Shown piece by piece: positions 25,154 to 38,638 of a DNA stretch of 64,000 nt. The stretch spans positions 1 through 64,000 of the forward strand of contig JH720322.1 of NCBI GenBank assembly GCA_000231825.2, in the 5' to 3' direction. How positions within the stretch are numbered: the first letter of the stretch is position 1; each line of letters opens with the position of its first letter. The notes under the pieces are model-generated. The model was given only the letters and a program-made list of their open reading frames with translations. It had not been told where the DNA came from and did no database searches. Source of the stretch: Tetrahymena elliotti 4EA. Taxonomy: Eukaryota; Ciliophora; Oligohymenophorea; Hymenostomatida; Tetrahymenidae. The position numbers and the translations under genes were made by a program.

Positions 25154-27511
25154 ATGTCTGAATAGTAAAAGCAAAAGAAAAGTAATATTGAATTACTCAA
25201 TATCCTTATTGTTTTGATGATAATTTATGTATAATTGTTTATCTTTAACTATTAACTAAAAAGATTGGGCTGATATAGCTAGTGATGAAGAGGATGGTTA
25301 AGAAGAATAACAAGAATAAAAAGAAGTTGAAAGCTCCCCTCAATAAATTCAAAAAGAAGAAGAAGAAGTTAAGTAGCAAGAAACTGCCACATAAGAAGAG
25401 AGATAACAAGGACGCTACAAAAATAACAAGTATGACAGAAACCAAGATCATTAGAATCAAGGAGAATTCAAAATGAATAGTAAAAAATTATTTTAATTTT
25501 TTACCTACTTTTTTTATTTTTGGTTTCACTAACTTTTTTTTATAATTTAAGAAAACAGAGAGGCATAGCTAGGAAATCATCATCATCATAATAATGATAG
25601 ATAGAAAAATAATTATAAGCAAGATGATGGAAGAAGAGATAGAAAGGAAAGAACAGACCAAAAAGAAAAATTCACTGAATTTCACGAAGATTCTTGTAAC
25701 ATGTTTTTCAAAAAATAACATTTTTTAGATTGTTGAAAGAGAATGTATATAGTTTATAATATGGAGAGGCATACATACTAATTTCAATTTATTTTCCTTA
25801 CAAATTCAAATTAATGTTTTAAGATATTTTATTCAACGAAATTTTTTAATGTAGTAAATAAAATCAGAGAAGCTATGGAACAAAAAAATCACAAGAGTGA
25901 GTTTTTATGGATCAATTGCTTCCGTTTTGGATAAGTCTAAGAAATGAATTATGAAGATATTAGACAATCATTTAAAGGAATTGATATTGTCAGAGTTGAT
26001 GGTTATGTAGATAAAAATAATGAACATAATATTAATGTTTAAATAAAAACATCTGACTTTGATAAAATTTTACCTACTGAACCATTAGTAATATTATTAG
26101 AAATATCACTAGCTTTTTGTATTAATTATTTAATTTTAAATATCAAAAGTCTTTTAACAACTTTTTCTTCAGAATTAGATATGGTAAAGTCTTTTAGTTA
26201 ATTATCTACTTATTTCATTCATTTTAACTTGATAACAATAGCCATGAAAAATGAATAAGATTAAGAAAAAGAAAAGAAGAATAACTTTAACAATAACAGA
26301 GAAAAAACTGATTACAGAAGAAAAGATGATGACAATTAAAAAAATCTAAGAGACAATAGAGAAAAAAGAGAAGATAAAGGATAAAAGGATGGCAGAGGAA
26401 ATGAAAAACGTAAATCTGAAGCTCAGAATTATGATCAATTAATTTTTTTTAATTAAATAAAGCTTTCCATATGACCAGAAATGCTAACAATAAGGGATCT
26501 GATAACTAAAATCAATAACCTTAACTTGAAAAAAAATACTCAGGAAAAAAACCATCTGAGAAAGTTGAATTTGTCAAAAAGAACAGTTCATAAAATGAAC
26601 AAAATCATTCTTGTAAAATTTATAGTTTATTTTATTAAAATAAATGTAAATTTTTTGAAAAAAAATATTAAAGAACCATAAGAAGAAACTTAAAAAGGAA
26701 CTGGATCAAAGGTATAATAATATTTATTTAAATGAATGCATCCAATTAGTATTTTCAATTAAACAAAAAGCATTTCTATGAAAAAGACAGTCTTGAATCT
26801 GATAAGTTATAGTAAACAGAAAAATAACCCTAAAATGAAGAACAAGAGTAGTAATAGAAATAATAATAAGGATACCAATAAAGCAATTAGAGAAACAATT
26901 AAAATGGGTATAAAAAAGATGGAAATTACCAAAGAAAGGATAAAGATAATTAAAACATAGATAGAAGAGATAAGAACAACAACAACAACAGAGATAACAA
27001 AGATAGAAAAGAAAACTAAAATAGCAGTAACAACAATAAGCCAAGAGAACAAATAGGTAGATAATATAAAAATTAGGAAGGTGGAAATAATAATAACAAT
27101 AATCACTAAAATGGTAATAAGGATCATTAACATTTTAATTAAAAAAATGAGATGAGAAGAAATGGTGAATATAAAGAAAAAAATACTGATGAAAGAAAAA
27201 ATAAAGAAGGTGGATAGAAAAGAAATAATCAAAACAATGCTAATGGCAACAAATATTCTAACAACAACAAAGAAAGCACTTATGAAGAAAAAAGAGAAGG
27301 CTAATAATATGTTGAGAAAAAAATCGAAATAGATGCTGATGGCTTTTTTGTACAAAGTGGCCCTAGATCATAGTCAAATTCTCTTTCAGGAGGTTTAAGT
27401 CTGAAGAATTAGGTAAAATTTATTTTGCATTTTTATCATAATTTTAACAATTTTAAATTATAAAAGACATCTAATAAAGTGAAATCATAAAATCCATTTG
27501 ACCTAAAATGA
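25154..27511 (+). CDS. RNA-binding protein with RRM-like domain and Asn/Asp/Arg/Gln-rich tail (eIF4B/eIF4H-like)
   Basis: A multi-exon gene. Exon 1 encodes MSEQQKQKK, spliced (GTAATATT...AAAAAG) to NWADIASDEEDG and a Gln/Glu-rich stretch, then a His/Asn/Asp/Arg run. A later exon (about 25865-26090) reads LWINCFRFGQVQEMNYEDIR, QSFKGIDIVRVDGYV and FDKILPTEPL. This resembles an RRM fold with an RNP2-like LWIN strand. From 26240 to 27400 the protein is dominated by Asn, Lys, Asp, Arg and Gln repeats, followed by IEIDADGFFVQSGPRSQSNS. The final exon, after the intron that opens with GTAAAATTTATTTTG, encodes TSNKVKSQNPFDLK and TGA. An acidic W-containing N-terminus, an RRM and a charged low-complexity tail is the layout of eIF4B/eIF4H-type translation factors, but the similarity is weak. 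It could equally be another hnRNP-like protein. The splice sites between 25690 and 25865 and between 26090 and 26245 are not resolved. Confidence 0.6.
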
Positions 27512-28592
27512 AAAAAAATATGATTTCAAAATATAACTTATCAAATTACTATTTCTCTGTAATCTACAAAAATTGAAGCACTATTTTATCTTATTTTTTA
27601 TAAAATTTATCAAGGTTTATGATAACTGTTATTTTTTTATAAAAATATATTAAATTCAACTTCCGATATTTTGTAAAAAAATTTATTCTTTAAAAAGAAG
27701 TATAATTAATTAAACTTTTTTATTAGATTCAAGATTGTTTCATCTAAATAATTTTTGTATTGAAAAAATAATTTCAATTTCATTCAAAATATAGTATTTG
27801 TAGTATTTTTTTTAAAGATATGAAACTTTTAAAAAATATATTTAGAACATCAGTTAATTCGCAATCCATTAAGTCTCAAATTTTGTGATGTATTTTGGAG
27901 AGAAAACTAATCTCATAAAAACTTATTTGATAATAAAATTTGTATCTTTCTGGTATTCAAAATCATTCATATTTAATATTACAAAAATTAAAGATAATAA
28001 TTAAAAATAAATAATTTGCTATTAATAAGAATTTTTATGGTATTGACTTTATCATAAGATTTAATTAATTGTTACCAAAACAACTTGAGGTAAATTTTTT
28101 AAATAAAATAAAACTTGATATCTATCATACAATCAATATCAACAAAAAAGTTGATCTTTGCTTAAAACAAACATATTTCAATGATTTAAGAGATAATATA
28201 CTTGCTTCAAATTAAATTTGTTGTTACTAAAAACAATTTAAAATGAGAAACAAATAAAATAATAAGAATAGAATATATTATAAAAAACAATCTCATTATT
28301 TACATTAGAGTATTATAAAATATTTATGAATTTTTTTGGAATTAACTTTTTTAAGAGATATTAATTATTATAAATTTTATAATTGATTTCTAACTGAAAT
28401 ATAATTTGTTTGTTTTTTTTTCTTTTTTGCATTTATAGGATAGGATGTATATAAAAGTTTATTTTTTTCCTTGCTATTTATACTAGAAATCAAATACTTT
28501 TTTAACTTCCTATTATTAATTATTATTGATTAATTGAATTAGAATTGTTTTTTATTAGAAAGTTTTTTTTAACTTCCTTGATTCCTTTTTTA
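27512..28592. other. Intergenic between convergent genes, nothing seen
   Basis: About 1.1 kb of AT-rich DNA with homopolymer tracts and no coding-like frame, RNA gene or repeat that I can support. Confidence 0.45.
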
Positions 28593-29132
28593 TCATCTTA
28601 GTTCTCTTTGATTTACGGAAGTTATGATTTATCTAAATTCATCCAAGGTGAATCCATCCATACTCGAGGTTCTATTTAATACATGAACATGATGAATCAT
28701 TGTTTAAATATCTTCAAGTGTCATATTTTCACATAATTCGTTAGCAATTTCTTCAATTTCTTCAGCATCTATGACACCATCACCATTTTTATCATAAAGA
28801 TCAAATAATTTCTTTTGTCCCTTTTCTGTTCTTATATCACCAAGTTTTTCTGTAACTGTAACAACAAACTCCTTGTAGTTAAGGAAATCATTATCACTTC
28901 TTTTACTTTCTTAGAGTTTGACGAGATCGTCTAACATAACTTTGACATATTTGTTTCTCTCATCTAAACCTAAATTTTCTAAAGCTTTTTTAATTTCACG
29001 AGGGTTAATCAAATTGTTGGCATCAGCAAATAAGCCAAAGCATTCTTAAAGTTCTTTTTCTTCCTTTTGATCAAGTTGTAATTCTTAAAACTGCTTTTCT
29101 ATTTTTTCTTAAGAGCTAACTATTCTAGACAT
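28593..29132 (-). CDS. EF-hand calcium-binding protein, centrin-like
   Basis: Single exon, 179 aa, from MSRIVSSQEKIEKQF to ...VNQRELR and TGA. It has the four-EF-hand layout of the calmodulin/centrin group and about centrin length. EF1 is degenerate (ADANNLINPREI lacks the required acidic ligands), and EF2 is also degenerate (SKRSDNDFLNYKEF). EF3 is canonical: DKNGDGVIDAEE with D, N, D, V and E at the ligand positions. EF4 (NRTSSMDGFTLDEF) is partly degenerate. Calcium binding therefore probably rests on EF3. Centrins act at basal bodies and in cilia, but with only one good site the protein could be a more distant calcium sensor. The gene stands between convergent and same-strand neighbours with no sign of an operon. 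Confidence 0.82.
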
Positions 29133-29631
29133 TTTTAATAGGTATCAATCAATTGATGAAATACTTATATTAAAACCTTAACGATCTATAATTTAATTAT
29201 TATTTTTAAATTTTCAAAAATTAATAAATTATTAATTGCTTGTGTGTTAGATTGAATAGATAAGCAAAAATGCCTTATATTTTAGCTATATTAAAATTAC
29301 AAACAAATAGATCTTTTAATTGATCTAAAAAAATACAAAGAATGTAATGATTAAAATGAAAGAACACACATAATTTTTTTTTCTGCTGTTGTAAATGTAA
29401 GAAAATTAATTTAAATAAATGTAATAAAATAATCATCTCTTGGTGCATAAAAACTGGACATGTATGTAGTAGTTATTGTATTTGTATCATCAAATAAATT
29501 AATATATTAAAATTAGTAAAGTTATTTTATTTACTACTAGTCTTTTTCTGTTTTAATTATTAGATAATAATGATCGAATAAAGAAATAAATTTATTGATC
29601 ATCTTTCTAAATTGTTATTTTAAAAGCCAAA
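29133..29631. other. Intergenic, nothing seen
   Basis: AT-rich spacer between two minus-strand genes: 5' region of the EF-hand gene and 3' region of ABCE1. No motif recognised. Confidence 0.45.
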
Positions 29632-32278
29632 TCACTCTTCTAAGGAGAAATAGTTACCAGAAATCTTTTGTTCTCTATCCAAAATTGAATCGATTTTATT
29701 AATTCTAGGTCTGAAGTTAGTAGGGTCTCTTCTGAAAGTAACACCCATAATTTCTAAGAATCTGTTCATACCACTAACTAAACTTTGAGGACTGTTAGCC
29801 TTACATTCTTTACCAGGAGTACCTTCATAAACGATAACACTAATTATTTAATTAAATATATTATTAATAAATAATGAAGAATTTTAAATTTACCTGTCAG
29901 CGAGATAAGTAGCCATAATAAAATCATGTTCTACGATGAAGGCAGACTTTTTACTATTTAAAATATATCTCTTGATTACCTTAGCAGCAACGATTCTCTA
30001 TTCAGAATCCAAGTAAGCAGAGGGCTCATCAATCAAATAAACATCAGCGGGCTTACCTAAAGCTAAGATAATACAAACTCTTTGTAATTCACCACCTATT
30101 TATTTTAAACATATTTACATGAAAAATCAATTAAAGAAAGAAATGTGCTATTTACCTGATAATTCAAGAACTTAGTTATCAATAATATCATCAAGAAGCA
30201 TAGGCTTAGTAACGTCAGAAACGAAGGCTGGTTGGGTGTAAACACCAGGAATTCTCATGTTTAATAAATCACGGACACTGGATTCAAAGGAAGGATTGAC
30301 AGTTTGAGGCTTGTAAGAAACATTTAATTCAGGAATCTTATCCTTAACAGAGGGGTCTTTACCAGCTAACATTTTAATGAAAGTAGTTTTACCAGTACCA
30401 TTTTCACCCAAAAGAACAACAATTTGGGATTGATTGAATTCACCAGGACAGATAGAGAGCTTGAAAGCACCTTATTACTTTTCCATAGCAGGATAAGTGT
30501 AGTGGGACATCTTCTTGATATCAATAGGTTCTAAATTATCAGCAACCTAATTAAATTTTAAAATGATTTTAATTATTAACAAACTAATTAACTATATTTT
30601 TTTTACCTTGAAACTGAGACCATAATCACGGAAACGCATATTTTCAGTAGGAATGAAACCAGCAAGGAAGATATTAATACCTTCACGGACAGAGAAAGGC
30701 ATAGTAACAATACCGTAAGCAGTTTGAGCACCATAAAGACAGCAAACGAAGTCAGAAAGATAATCCAAAACGGATAAATCATGTTCAACACAAATAATGT
30801 AATTCTTTTCATCAATAAGACTTCTGATGACTTGAGCAGCTTTAAGTCTTTGCTTAACATCCAAGTAAGAAGAAGGTTCATCGAACATAGAAATTTAGAC
30901 ATTCTAGATGCAAACAATCAAAATAGCTAAACGTTGTAATTCACCACCAGAAAGTTAAGAAATATCTCTTTCAAGTAAATGACCTAATTCTAATTCCTTA
31001 ATCAACAATTCAGAGTTACCCTTAGTATCCTTTTTCTTGATGATGTCACCAACAACACCCTTGACGTGCTTAGGAATGGCATCAACATATTAAACTTTGA
31101 TTGAAGACCTTTTTATTATAAAATTAAAGGATTAAGAATAAAAAAAATAAATAATTTAATTTATTTTTGAGCAATTCAAAATATTTTGTGTCTAACGTCT
31201 ATTTTCATTTTTTATGATACATTCATTTATTTATTGCTTATATGCGATTAAGGAATTTATAAGATTTTGTGCTAAACATGCGTGAGTTTTGATTAAATTT
31301 AGTAAGATATAAATTTAAAGATTATAAAAATGAATGAATATCTTGACAAATGATTGCTTCAGCTTATAAATTGTATAAATAAAAATGAATTGCTCTAGCA
31401 TAATGTTTCTACAAACTCATTCTATAAATTATTAAATAATATCTTTACTTGAATTCTTGTTCAAGCATCTTAGTGAAATATCCTTATAATTCAGAACCTC
31501 TGAAGTATTAAAGTAATTCCTTCCAGTCAGGAGGGTTATCGAAACGACCTAAATTAGGCATTTCCTTACCTGCTAAAATTTTCAAAGCAGTAGACTTACC
31601 AATACCATTAGTACCAACTAAACCTAAAACCTATTTTATAGAATAAAGTTTAGAATTATTTTCAAGAAAATCACATTTAATTTTTATTTTTTAGACATTA
31701 TTATTTAACTTAATTACAAAGCTTTTTTTAAAAATTTTGATCACTCTATAGATGCAATATTATAGAAAGAGTTATCTTAAAGAGAAAGCATTTTTTAAAA
31801 TTATATGACTTTGCTTACACTTTCAGTTAAGTTTTATTTCTCAAACTTGAAAGTTGAACTGAAAGTGGTAGTTTTACAATTCGTAAAAAAGTCTAAAATT
31901 ACAGAGAGTTAAGAAAATGTTCTATTTGAAATAAATTAAAATATAAGTTAAAAGTGAGTTATTTACCTAACCAGCACGAGGAGTGGGTAATCTGTGTAAT
32001 TTGAAAGTATTAGGTCCATATCTATGAACTAAATCCTTAGACATATCCTTAGGCAAGTTGATAATCTTAATAGCCTATAAAGGACATTTTTTAACACACA
32101 TATTGCAACCAATACATAATGATTCCTAAATATTGCTGATCTTATCACTAGGAGTAACAATAACGCACTATTTACCTGACTTGTTAATAGGACAAGCAGA
32201 TTTACATTCTTGTTTACACTTTTTAGGTTTGCACTTATCTTTATTAACGATAGCGATACGTAATTTTGTCTCTTCCAT
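29632..32278 (-). CDS. ABCE1: ABCE1/RLI1 ribosome recycling ATPase
   Basis: Six exons. Removing introns 29840-29893, 30096-30155, 30547-30606, 31109-31448 and 31631-31966 gives exactly 598 aa; human ABCE1 has 599. ABCE1 splits ribosomal subunits after termination. The N-terminus [20 protein letters not shown] opens the two [4Fe-4S] clusters: cysteines in [15 protein letters not shown], then the ferredoxin motif [15 protein letters not shown]1 has the Walker A region GTNGIGKS, signature LSGGELQR, Walker [13 protein letters not shown] and [15 protein letters not shown]2 has [17 protein letters not shown], a second signature LSGGELQR and [10 protein letters not shown]. Two introns (340 and 336 nt) are long for this window. 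All catalytic motifs are intact, so the gene should be functional. Confidence 0.97.
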
Positions 32279-33214
32279 TTTCCTATAATTAGTCTATCTA
32301 TTTATTAGTCAATTAATTAATCTTTCCTTATTAATTGTATTATTACAACAATTATTTTGTTTCCCTTAATTAATTAATGACTAGTTTTTAATTTTCACCT
32401 CTTAAATTAATTATCTTTACTTAAATAGAAATATTAAAAATTAATGTGTTAAAAGATTTATCAGAATATAATAATTCTTTCAATAAGTTTTTTTATTTTT
32501 CATTTTATTTCAATAAATAAAATTATTTCATTCTACTTAGTCTACTTAATTCAAAGATTTTCAAAAAGCAAAAATAAATATTTTTAATGAATGAATAAGC
32601 AAGTATCTTATAAAAAAATAAAATTTCAACCACTATATTTAATTTTTAGTTTCACTATGTCACCTTCTTTATTATCCTGTATTAAATTTTAATATTTAGA
32701 GTTAAAATTTAAACAAAAATTTCACGTTTAATATGGTTTTCACTTTTTATTTAAAATCTTAATATTAAAACATATTCAAGCAACATAGGAAAAGTGTTAA
32801 AAATAATTTATTCAATCACGTATTATTTTGAAAGAAAAAGGATTTAGTTCAATCTTATTTTCTTAATATATCAAGCTTTGCTCAGTATTTGATAAAAAAT
32901 TGTTCTATTTTTATTATTATAGCATCTATTATTTCTATTTTCTTGTCTATTTTTATAATTTAAAATAGGATACAAAACATATTTATTAAATAAAAGAATT
33001 TGAAAATACAATTAATTGCTGTATAATAATTGTTATTTAAATTGTTTAGAAATCAACAGTTCTTTATTTTTTAATAAATTTTCTTTACGTTTAGATAAAT
33101 ACTCCTAAACAAATTTTAAATTAAATTTTATAATACAAAGCATTGAATTCTTGAAGTGTTTTTATTTTTAATTTCAATCAAAAACATTATTCAAAGTTAT
33201 GAAAAGTAAAAATT
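32279..33214. other. Intergenic, nothing seen
   Basis: About 0.9 kb between the ABCE1 start and the first tandem-family gene. AT-rich, no supported element. Confidence 0.45.
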
Positions 33215-35600
33215 TCAATTTTTTTTTAATAATGAAGAGAATATTCTTTAGTCTATTATGTCTAAATTTTAATTAGATTTGCATTTTTATAGAAATTAGT
33301 TTATGAATTTTTATTAGAGCTCTTTAGAATACATTACATTATATTACTCTTTGAAGTGACTATTTGTAGGATCATCTAAGTTTTAAAAATATTTTATTTT
33401 TATTTAATTAACTAAAAAGCTTCATTTTACCTAATTAAGTTTTAAATAAGTATTTTTTTATTGGTTTTACTGATTCAAGATCTGTGCCAATAATTTAAAT
33501 AGCAGCAAGCTATTCTTAATTTAATAAGATCATGATGGCTTTCTTGATAAACAAAATATCTTTGTAAAAGGAGAAAAAGTCTAAACTTTCATCAACAAAC
33601 TATTCTATTTATGATAACATAGATGACTTAATCCCTTTAGATTCTAAATATTCCTTCTATTTACATAATCTAAAATTTAAAAAATATAATTTCAAGTTAA
33701 TCTTTTTTAAAAACCAACCAAAAAGATGAAAATTTAAGATAAAATTTAAAAAAACGAATATCAAAATATGATGAAAATCACAAGAAAAATATTGAATGTG
33801 AATTAAAAAAGATCAAATTTGTTACTTTTTAGAGAAAATGATTTTTTCAACTTTATGTTGTAATTTTAAATTATTTAGGCTCTCCAATCTGTCATCTTTT
33901 TGTTCAGTGAAATAGCTTTTTAATTCTCTTTGCTAACATTATGCTTTTTTAAGTAGTTCTTATTTATTTGATTTTTGCAATAATTTATTTAATATTATTT
34001 TATCTTTCAGTAGTTTGTCAGAAGAGCCTTTAGCTGAAAATGATAATGTTTAATAGATTGCACTAATTCTTTGAGGACTGCTAAGTTAACATTTTTCTTA
34101 TTAACTTTCAATATTTTATGCTGTTTCACATTCTTCTAGCTTTAAGGGTGTTTTTTAAGAATTTTAGTAAGTTTTAAATATTGATACTTCTTAACATTTT
34201 TCATTTTAACTATCTAAACTTAACGGAGATTCATAAATTGAGGTTTCTCTCTGTATTTTAAGTTAACTGTATTCAGCCTTTTTACTTCTTTAGCTTAAAT
34301 ATATTAAATTGTCTTATTTTATATAATCTTATGAGCACTCTTCTTTATTATCTTTACCCAATATTAATCTAAAAACTTTTTCACTTGGCTTTGGAGATTA
34401 AGAAGGAGGTAAAACGTTAGGTCTTGTTTCTTCTACCTCACTAAAGTTTTGTTTAGCTTATTCTTCATTTATTAATTATTAATTTTCTTTGGTTGTATTT
34501 TAAGTTTGGATTAAATTATTATGCTTTAAGATATTTAGATATGTCTGTGAAAAAAAATTTCTTAATAATATAAAAATAATATCTCTTCTAATTAAATTTT
34601 AAGCCATTTTTCTGCCAAATGAACCAAGTATAAGTAATAAAGCTAAAGTACTATTACAAAGAGCTAAAATTTCAGTAAAAAGAGGGTATTATATGTTAAT
34701 GTATATCATGCTTTCATCTGCACCTATAAATATTTAACTAAAATATTTACTACCTGTATCTTTAATAATCTATTCACGGTCAAATGTTTATGTTGTTAGT
34801 TAGTAAGAAATCAAGGATGAATAAACTTGGCTAGATTATATTAAAATACCTTAATTTACCTCAGTGACTTAGCTTTACATTTTGAATTCATAGCCTGAAA
34901 CAATATTTTAGGAGGTCTAAAAAACCTAACTCCTATATTGAGTTTTCATCTGATATGAAGTTATGTTATACTGGGAGGTTTGTATTTTTATATTTAAGTG
35001 GTATGGTGATTTATTAATAAAATCATTAATTGATTATTCATCTGCACAATTATCTGGAACAAAAGTTTTATAAGAATCTGTATCTTAGCATCTATAAACA
35101 TATAATGTAATTAGTGAGTACAATTTGTTAGCATTATCTAAACTTAGTAATTAATGAGGAATTTTACTCAAATCAATACAATTCATACCTTTTAAATCTG
35201 GATTCTGGCATTTTATAATATCTAAATGTATACGAAATGAAGTCGTGCTATTTCTAAATATAAATGCAGGTACAAAAACAATATAAGTTTTATTTTACTT
35301 AGCTTAAATTTCGCTTAAGTAAGATTACTCTGAGTAGAGAGAAAAGAAATCGAATCCAAACATTTCATTATTTAATTTGATATTTACTTGGCTTGATACA
35401 AAAGTTTGTTATCTAAATTTAGGGTCCATTTTTCCATTAAAATAAAGATAAGATTAATAAATAAAATAAATGCTTGTTAATATTATAATTGAAGTTGTTA
35501 AAAATGCGCCTAGCAATGTTCTTTTTCTTAATCTCTATCTGCTAGAATTAAATTAAATAGGCTCAGAAAATATGTCAAAATCCTTAAAATATTCAATCAT
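33215..35600 (-). CDS. Tandem two-membrane-segment protein family, copy 1
   Basis: Starts MIEYFKDFDIFSEPIQFNSS and ends NLDIIDQRIFSSLLKKN-TGA; roughly 650-700 aa after introns. A basic RQRLRKR stretch precedes transmembrane segment 1 (LLGAFLTTSIIILTSIYFIY, about residues 30-50). A predicted extracytoplasmic domain of about 270 residues follows, with conserved cysteines (IIKCQNPDLKGMNCIDL, CQDTD..., DNCADE) and N-glycosylation sequons (NKT, NST). Segment 2 is near LCNSTLALLLILGSF, and then RKMAQNLIRRDIIF leads into a long cytoplasmic Gln/Ser/Glu-rich region. The C-terminal module IEQFVDESLDFFSFYKDILF, AIMILLNQEQLAAIQIIGT and SHFKEQYNV is encoded by two or more exons. I do not recognise the family. 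It appears ciliate-specific by texture, but this is inference. Confidence 0.8.
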
Positions 35601-36327
35601 TTAGTATGTAGACTGATTTGTATTTATTTACTTCTACTCCTACTATTTTTATCTAATTAAATATTTATTCAAATAAAAAAAATTATATTCTTTTTTAATA
35701 ATGATGCTATTTTTTTGATCAAAAAGATTGATTGATTGATTGACTGTAGTAAATCATAGCAATAAAAATACTAATTTCATTATACCTCTAATATAAAATA
35801 AAAAATACACAAGCAAATTAAAAGGAAACAGTTTATAAGTTTTTTAATCACAAATAAGTTCAACAATAATCAAATTTAATTCTTAAGAAAAAACTCTTAA
35901 AAAGGAAGGTAATTTCCTAATATATTTTGAGCTTTTAATTCCTTTAACTGAGTATCTTATAATATTTTAGATTAGACTCCATTTTTTATTTCTGAAAACT
36001 AATAATTTTTAAGATGAGCAAGGATTTTTAAGTGAACAAATACCTTTTTTATTCAAATTGTTTATCTATTAATTTGTTGATCTCATCAAAAACAAATTAA
36101 TTTTATTTTGTCAAATATTATTTTTAATGAAAATTAATTATGAAATTCTAATTTTATTTTTTTATGATTAGAAATAATTTCATCCTTTTGATGTATTTTC
36201 ATGCAAGAATATTTATCCATAAAATTATTAATTGTGATTTTACTTTTTAAATATTTATCTATTCGAAGAAATACATGCAACTTTAACTTTTTAAATAATT
36301 TAATATGTAAATTCTTAACAGTTTCAC
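35601..36327. other. Intergenic spacer in the tandem array
   Basis: About 0.7 kb between copies 1 and 2. It includes a short ATTG tetranucleotide run near 35727-35744. No coding signal. Confidence 0.45.
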
Positions 36328-38638
36328 TCATTCTTGTAGCGAAGAAAGCATTCTATCATCAATAACATCTAGATTCTATCGAGTCTTGCATTTTTACAAG
36401 AACTGATTTATATATTTCAATTACAGTTCTTATGATTACAGAATTTTATATTGCTCTTTGAAATGATTAATTGGTTCTTCATCTAATTAAAATTTATTAA
36501 ACTATTAATTTAAGTAAATTTAAAAGAAAAATTAATGAAAACCTATTTATGTATTAAAATCTGTTCCAATTATTTATAATACTGCAAGCTGTTCATTTGT
36601 TAATAAAATCATTATTGCTTTCTTCAAAAGCAAAATATCTTTATAAAACGAGAAGAAATCTAAGCTTTCATCTATACATTTCTCTATTTAAACTAGTGTC
36701 TATTTTTGTAATCCTTTAGATTCTAAATAATTATTTTATTTGAATAACCTAGATTTGATAAAAGGTCAGTAAGCAAAATTAATTTTTAAAATAAATAAAA
36801 AAAAATAAGAAAAGTATTTACTTATTAGGGAATAAAATATCTTCTAGCTTGCATTACAATTATCTATCGTTTAAGCTTTCTAATCTGATGTCAGTTTACT
36901 GGATCATATTTTTGATACTTTTTCTCTTGGTTTGTTTAGTGTTATTAATATATTGTTAGTTAGGTTTTTTTGATTTTAGATGAAATCTAGACTGAGGAGG
37001 AATGTGCTTTACTAGCATATAATTGGATTCTTTATTTTACAGCGATAATTTTTATTAAAAGTTAAAGTTTTTTGTAGAATTTTTAAATGAAAATTTGTCA
37101 CTTACAATTTCTAAGCTTTATTATGATGCTTCATTATCTTCCTATTTTATAATCATTTTCTACGAATTCTAATTAGTTTTTATTGTGAAAACATCTTATT
37201 AATCTCGCTCATATTAACTTTCTGAAACTAGTGGTGATTCTGAAAATAATTGAACATTTGAGCTTGCTTTTATATCTGTCTTTTTTCTATTTAAAGAAAT
37301 TTCAAAGTTTTTGAACTTATTTTAATTGTTTTTTTCTTTTGAAAAATCACACTTCTTTAAATCTTCTTCATTTTCTTAGCTCAGCAATAATCGAAAAACT
37401 TTTTCACTTGGTTTTGGAGTCTGACCAGTAGGAATAATATTATGATTAATTTCTTATTCTTCTTCACTTTGATTTTATTGAACTTCTTCTTCTTTAAGAT
37501 TGTATTTTTCTTATGTTACATTTTAAAAATGAATCAAATTATTTTTTGATATTATATTTAAATAAATGCCAGAAAAGAAGTGTTTTAACAAAGTAAAAAA
37601 GATATCTCTTCTGATTAAATTTTGAGCCATTTTTCTGCAAAAAGATCCAAGAATTAATAATAAAGCAAGAGTACTATTGCAAAGTGCTAAGATTTCAGTA
37701 TATAAAGGGTACTAAATGCTAACATGTGTTATGTTTTCATCTACTTCAATTCCAACTTAGCAAAAATAGGTGTTACCTTTATCTTAAATAATCTATGAGC
37801 GATCAAAGGTTTAAGTTATTAGAGAGTAAGATATCATGGAGGAAAATTTTTCAGTAGATTAGATTAAAAATCCATTACTAACTTTAGTTTCTTAAGCTTG
37901 TAGTTTGAATAAATACCCAGAGACTATATTCAAAGAATTCTAAAAGGACTAGCTCCTATATTAATTTTGCATCTAATATGAGCTAGTATTATATTAGGAA
38001 ATCTGTATTTTTATGTTAAGTAAATAAATAGACTTATTTATAAAATCGTTTATAGTCTCTTCATCTGCGCAATTATCTGGGACAAAAGTTTTGTATACAT
38101 CAGTATCTTAGCATCTATAAACATAAATAGTTATTATAGAGTATATCTTATTGACATTATCTAAGCTGAGCATTTCTTTAGGAATTTTACTTACGTCGAG
38201 ACAACTCATCCCTTCTAATTCTGGGCTTTGGCATTTAACTATATCTAAATTTATACGAAATGATGTTGTACTATTCCTAAAAATAAATGCAGGAACATAT
38301 ACAATATAAGTTTTATTTGTAGAGATTTATATTTCATTCAAAAAGTTGTATTGAGAATAGAGAGAGAAGAAATCTAAGGCAAACATTTCATTATTTAATT
38401 TAATGTCAGCTTTACTTGAAACAAATGATTATTATCTAAATTTAGGATCTATTTAGCCACTAAAGTAGATATATGACTACAAGATGAAATAAAGGCCTGT
38501 CAATCCTATAATAGAAAATGTTAAAATAGCTCCTACAGCTGTCCTTTTTCTCAATCTTTACTTGGAGTTGAATTAAACTGACTCGGAAAATATATCTAAA
38601 TCTTTTAAAACCTCAATTATCTAATCTAAATTTCCCAT
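36328..38638 (-). CDS. Tandem two-membrane-segment protein family, copy 2
   Basis: Paralogue of the flanking genes. The N-terminus MGNLDQIIEVLKDLDIFSES is about five residues longer than copy 1. It then repeats the family plan: RLRKR, segment 1 (AVGAILTFSIIGLTGLYFIL), Cys ectodomain (VKCQSPELEGMSCLDVSKIP, CQDTDVYKTFVPDNCADEE), segment 2 (LCNSTLALLLILGSFCRKMA) and a cytoplasmic tail with KRKSIKNMIQQTDIRLESLN. The end is DDRMLSSLQE-TGA. Intact across all conserved blocks. Copy 2 reads MFALDFFS where the other three have MFGFDFFS, and seems the most diverged in the ectodomain. Confidence 0.78.

Noticed and set aside
25245..25460. Minus-strand hydrophobic ORF
   Set aside because: Antisense of the Glu/Gln/Lys-rich exon of the RRM-like gene.
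26724..27355. Two long minus-strand hydrophobic ORFs
   Set aside because: They are antisense shadows of the Asn/Lys/Asp-rich plus-strand gene; A-rich codons read backwards give Phe/Ile/Leu/Val runs.
30603..30917. Second minus-strand ORF overlapping the ABCE1 NBD1 exon
   Set aside because: Out-of-frame shadow of the verified ABCE1 exon with LSGGELQR and FDEPSSYLD.
35727..35744. ATTG tandem run as a mobile-element end
   Set aside because: Too short, and no inverted or direct repeat partner was found; a simple microsatellite is enough.
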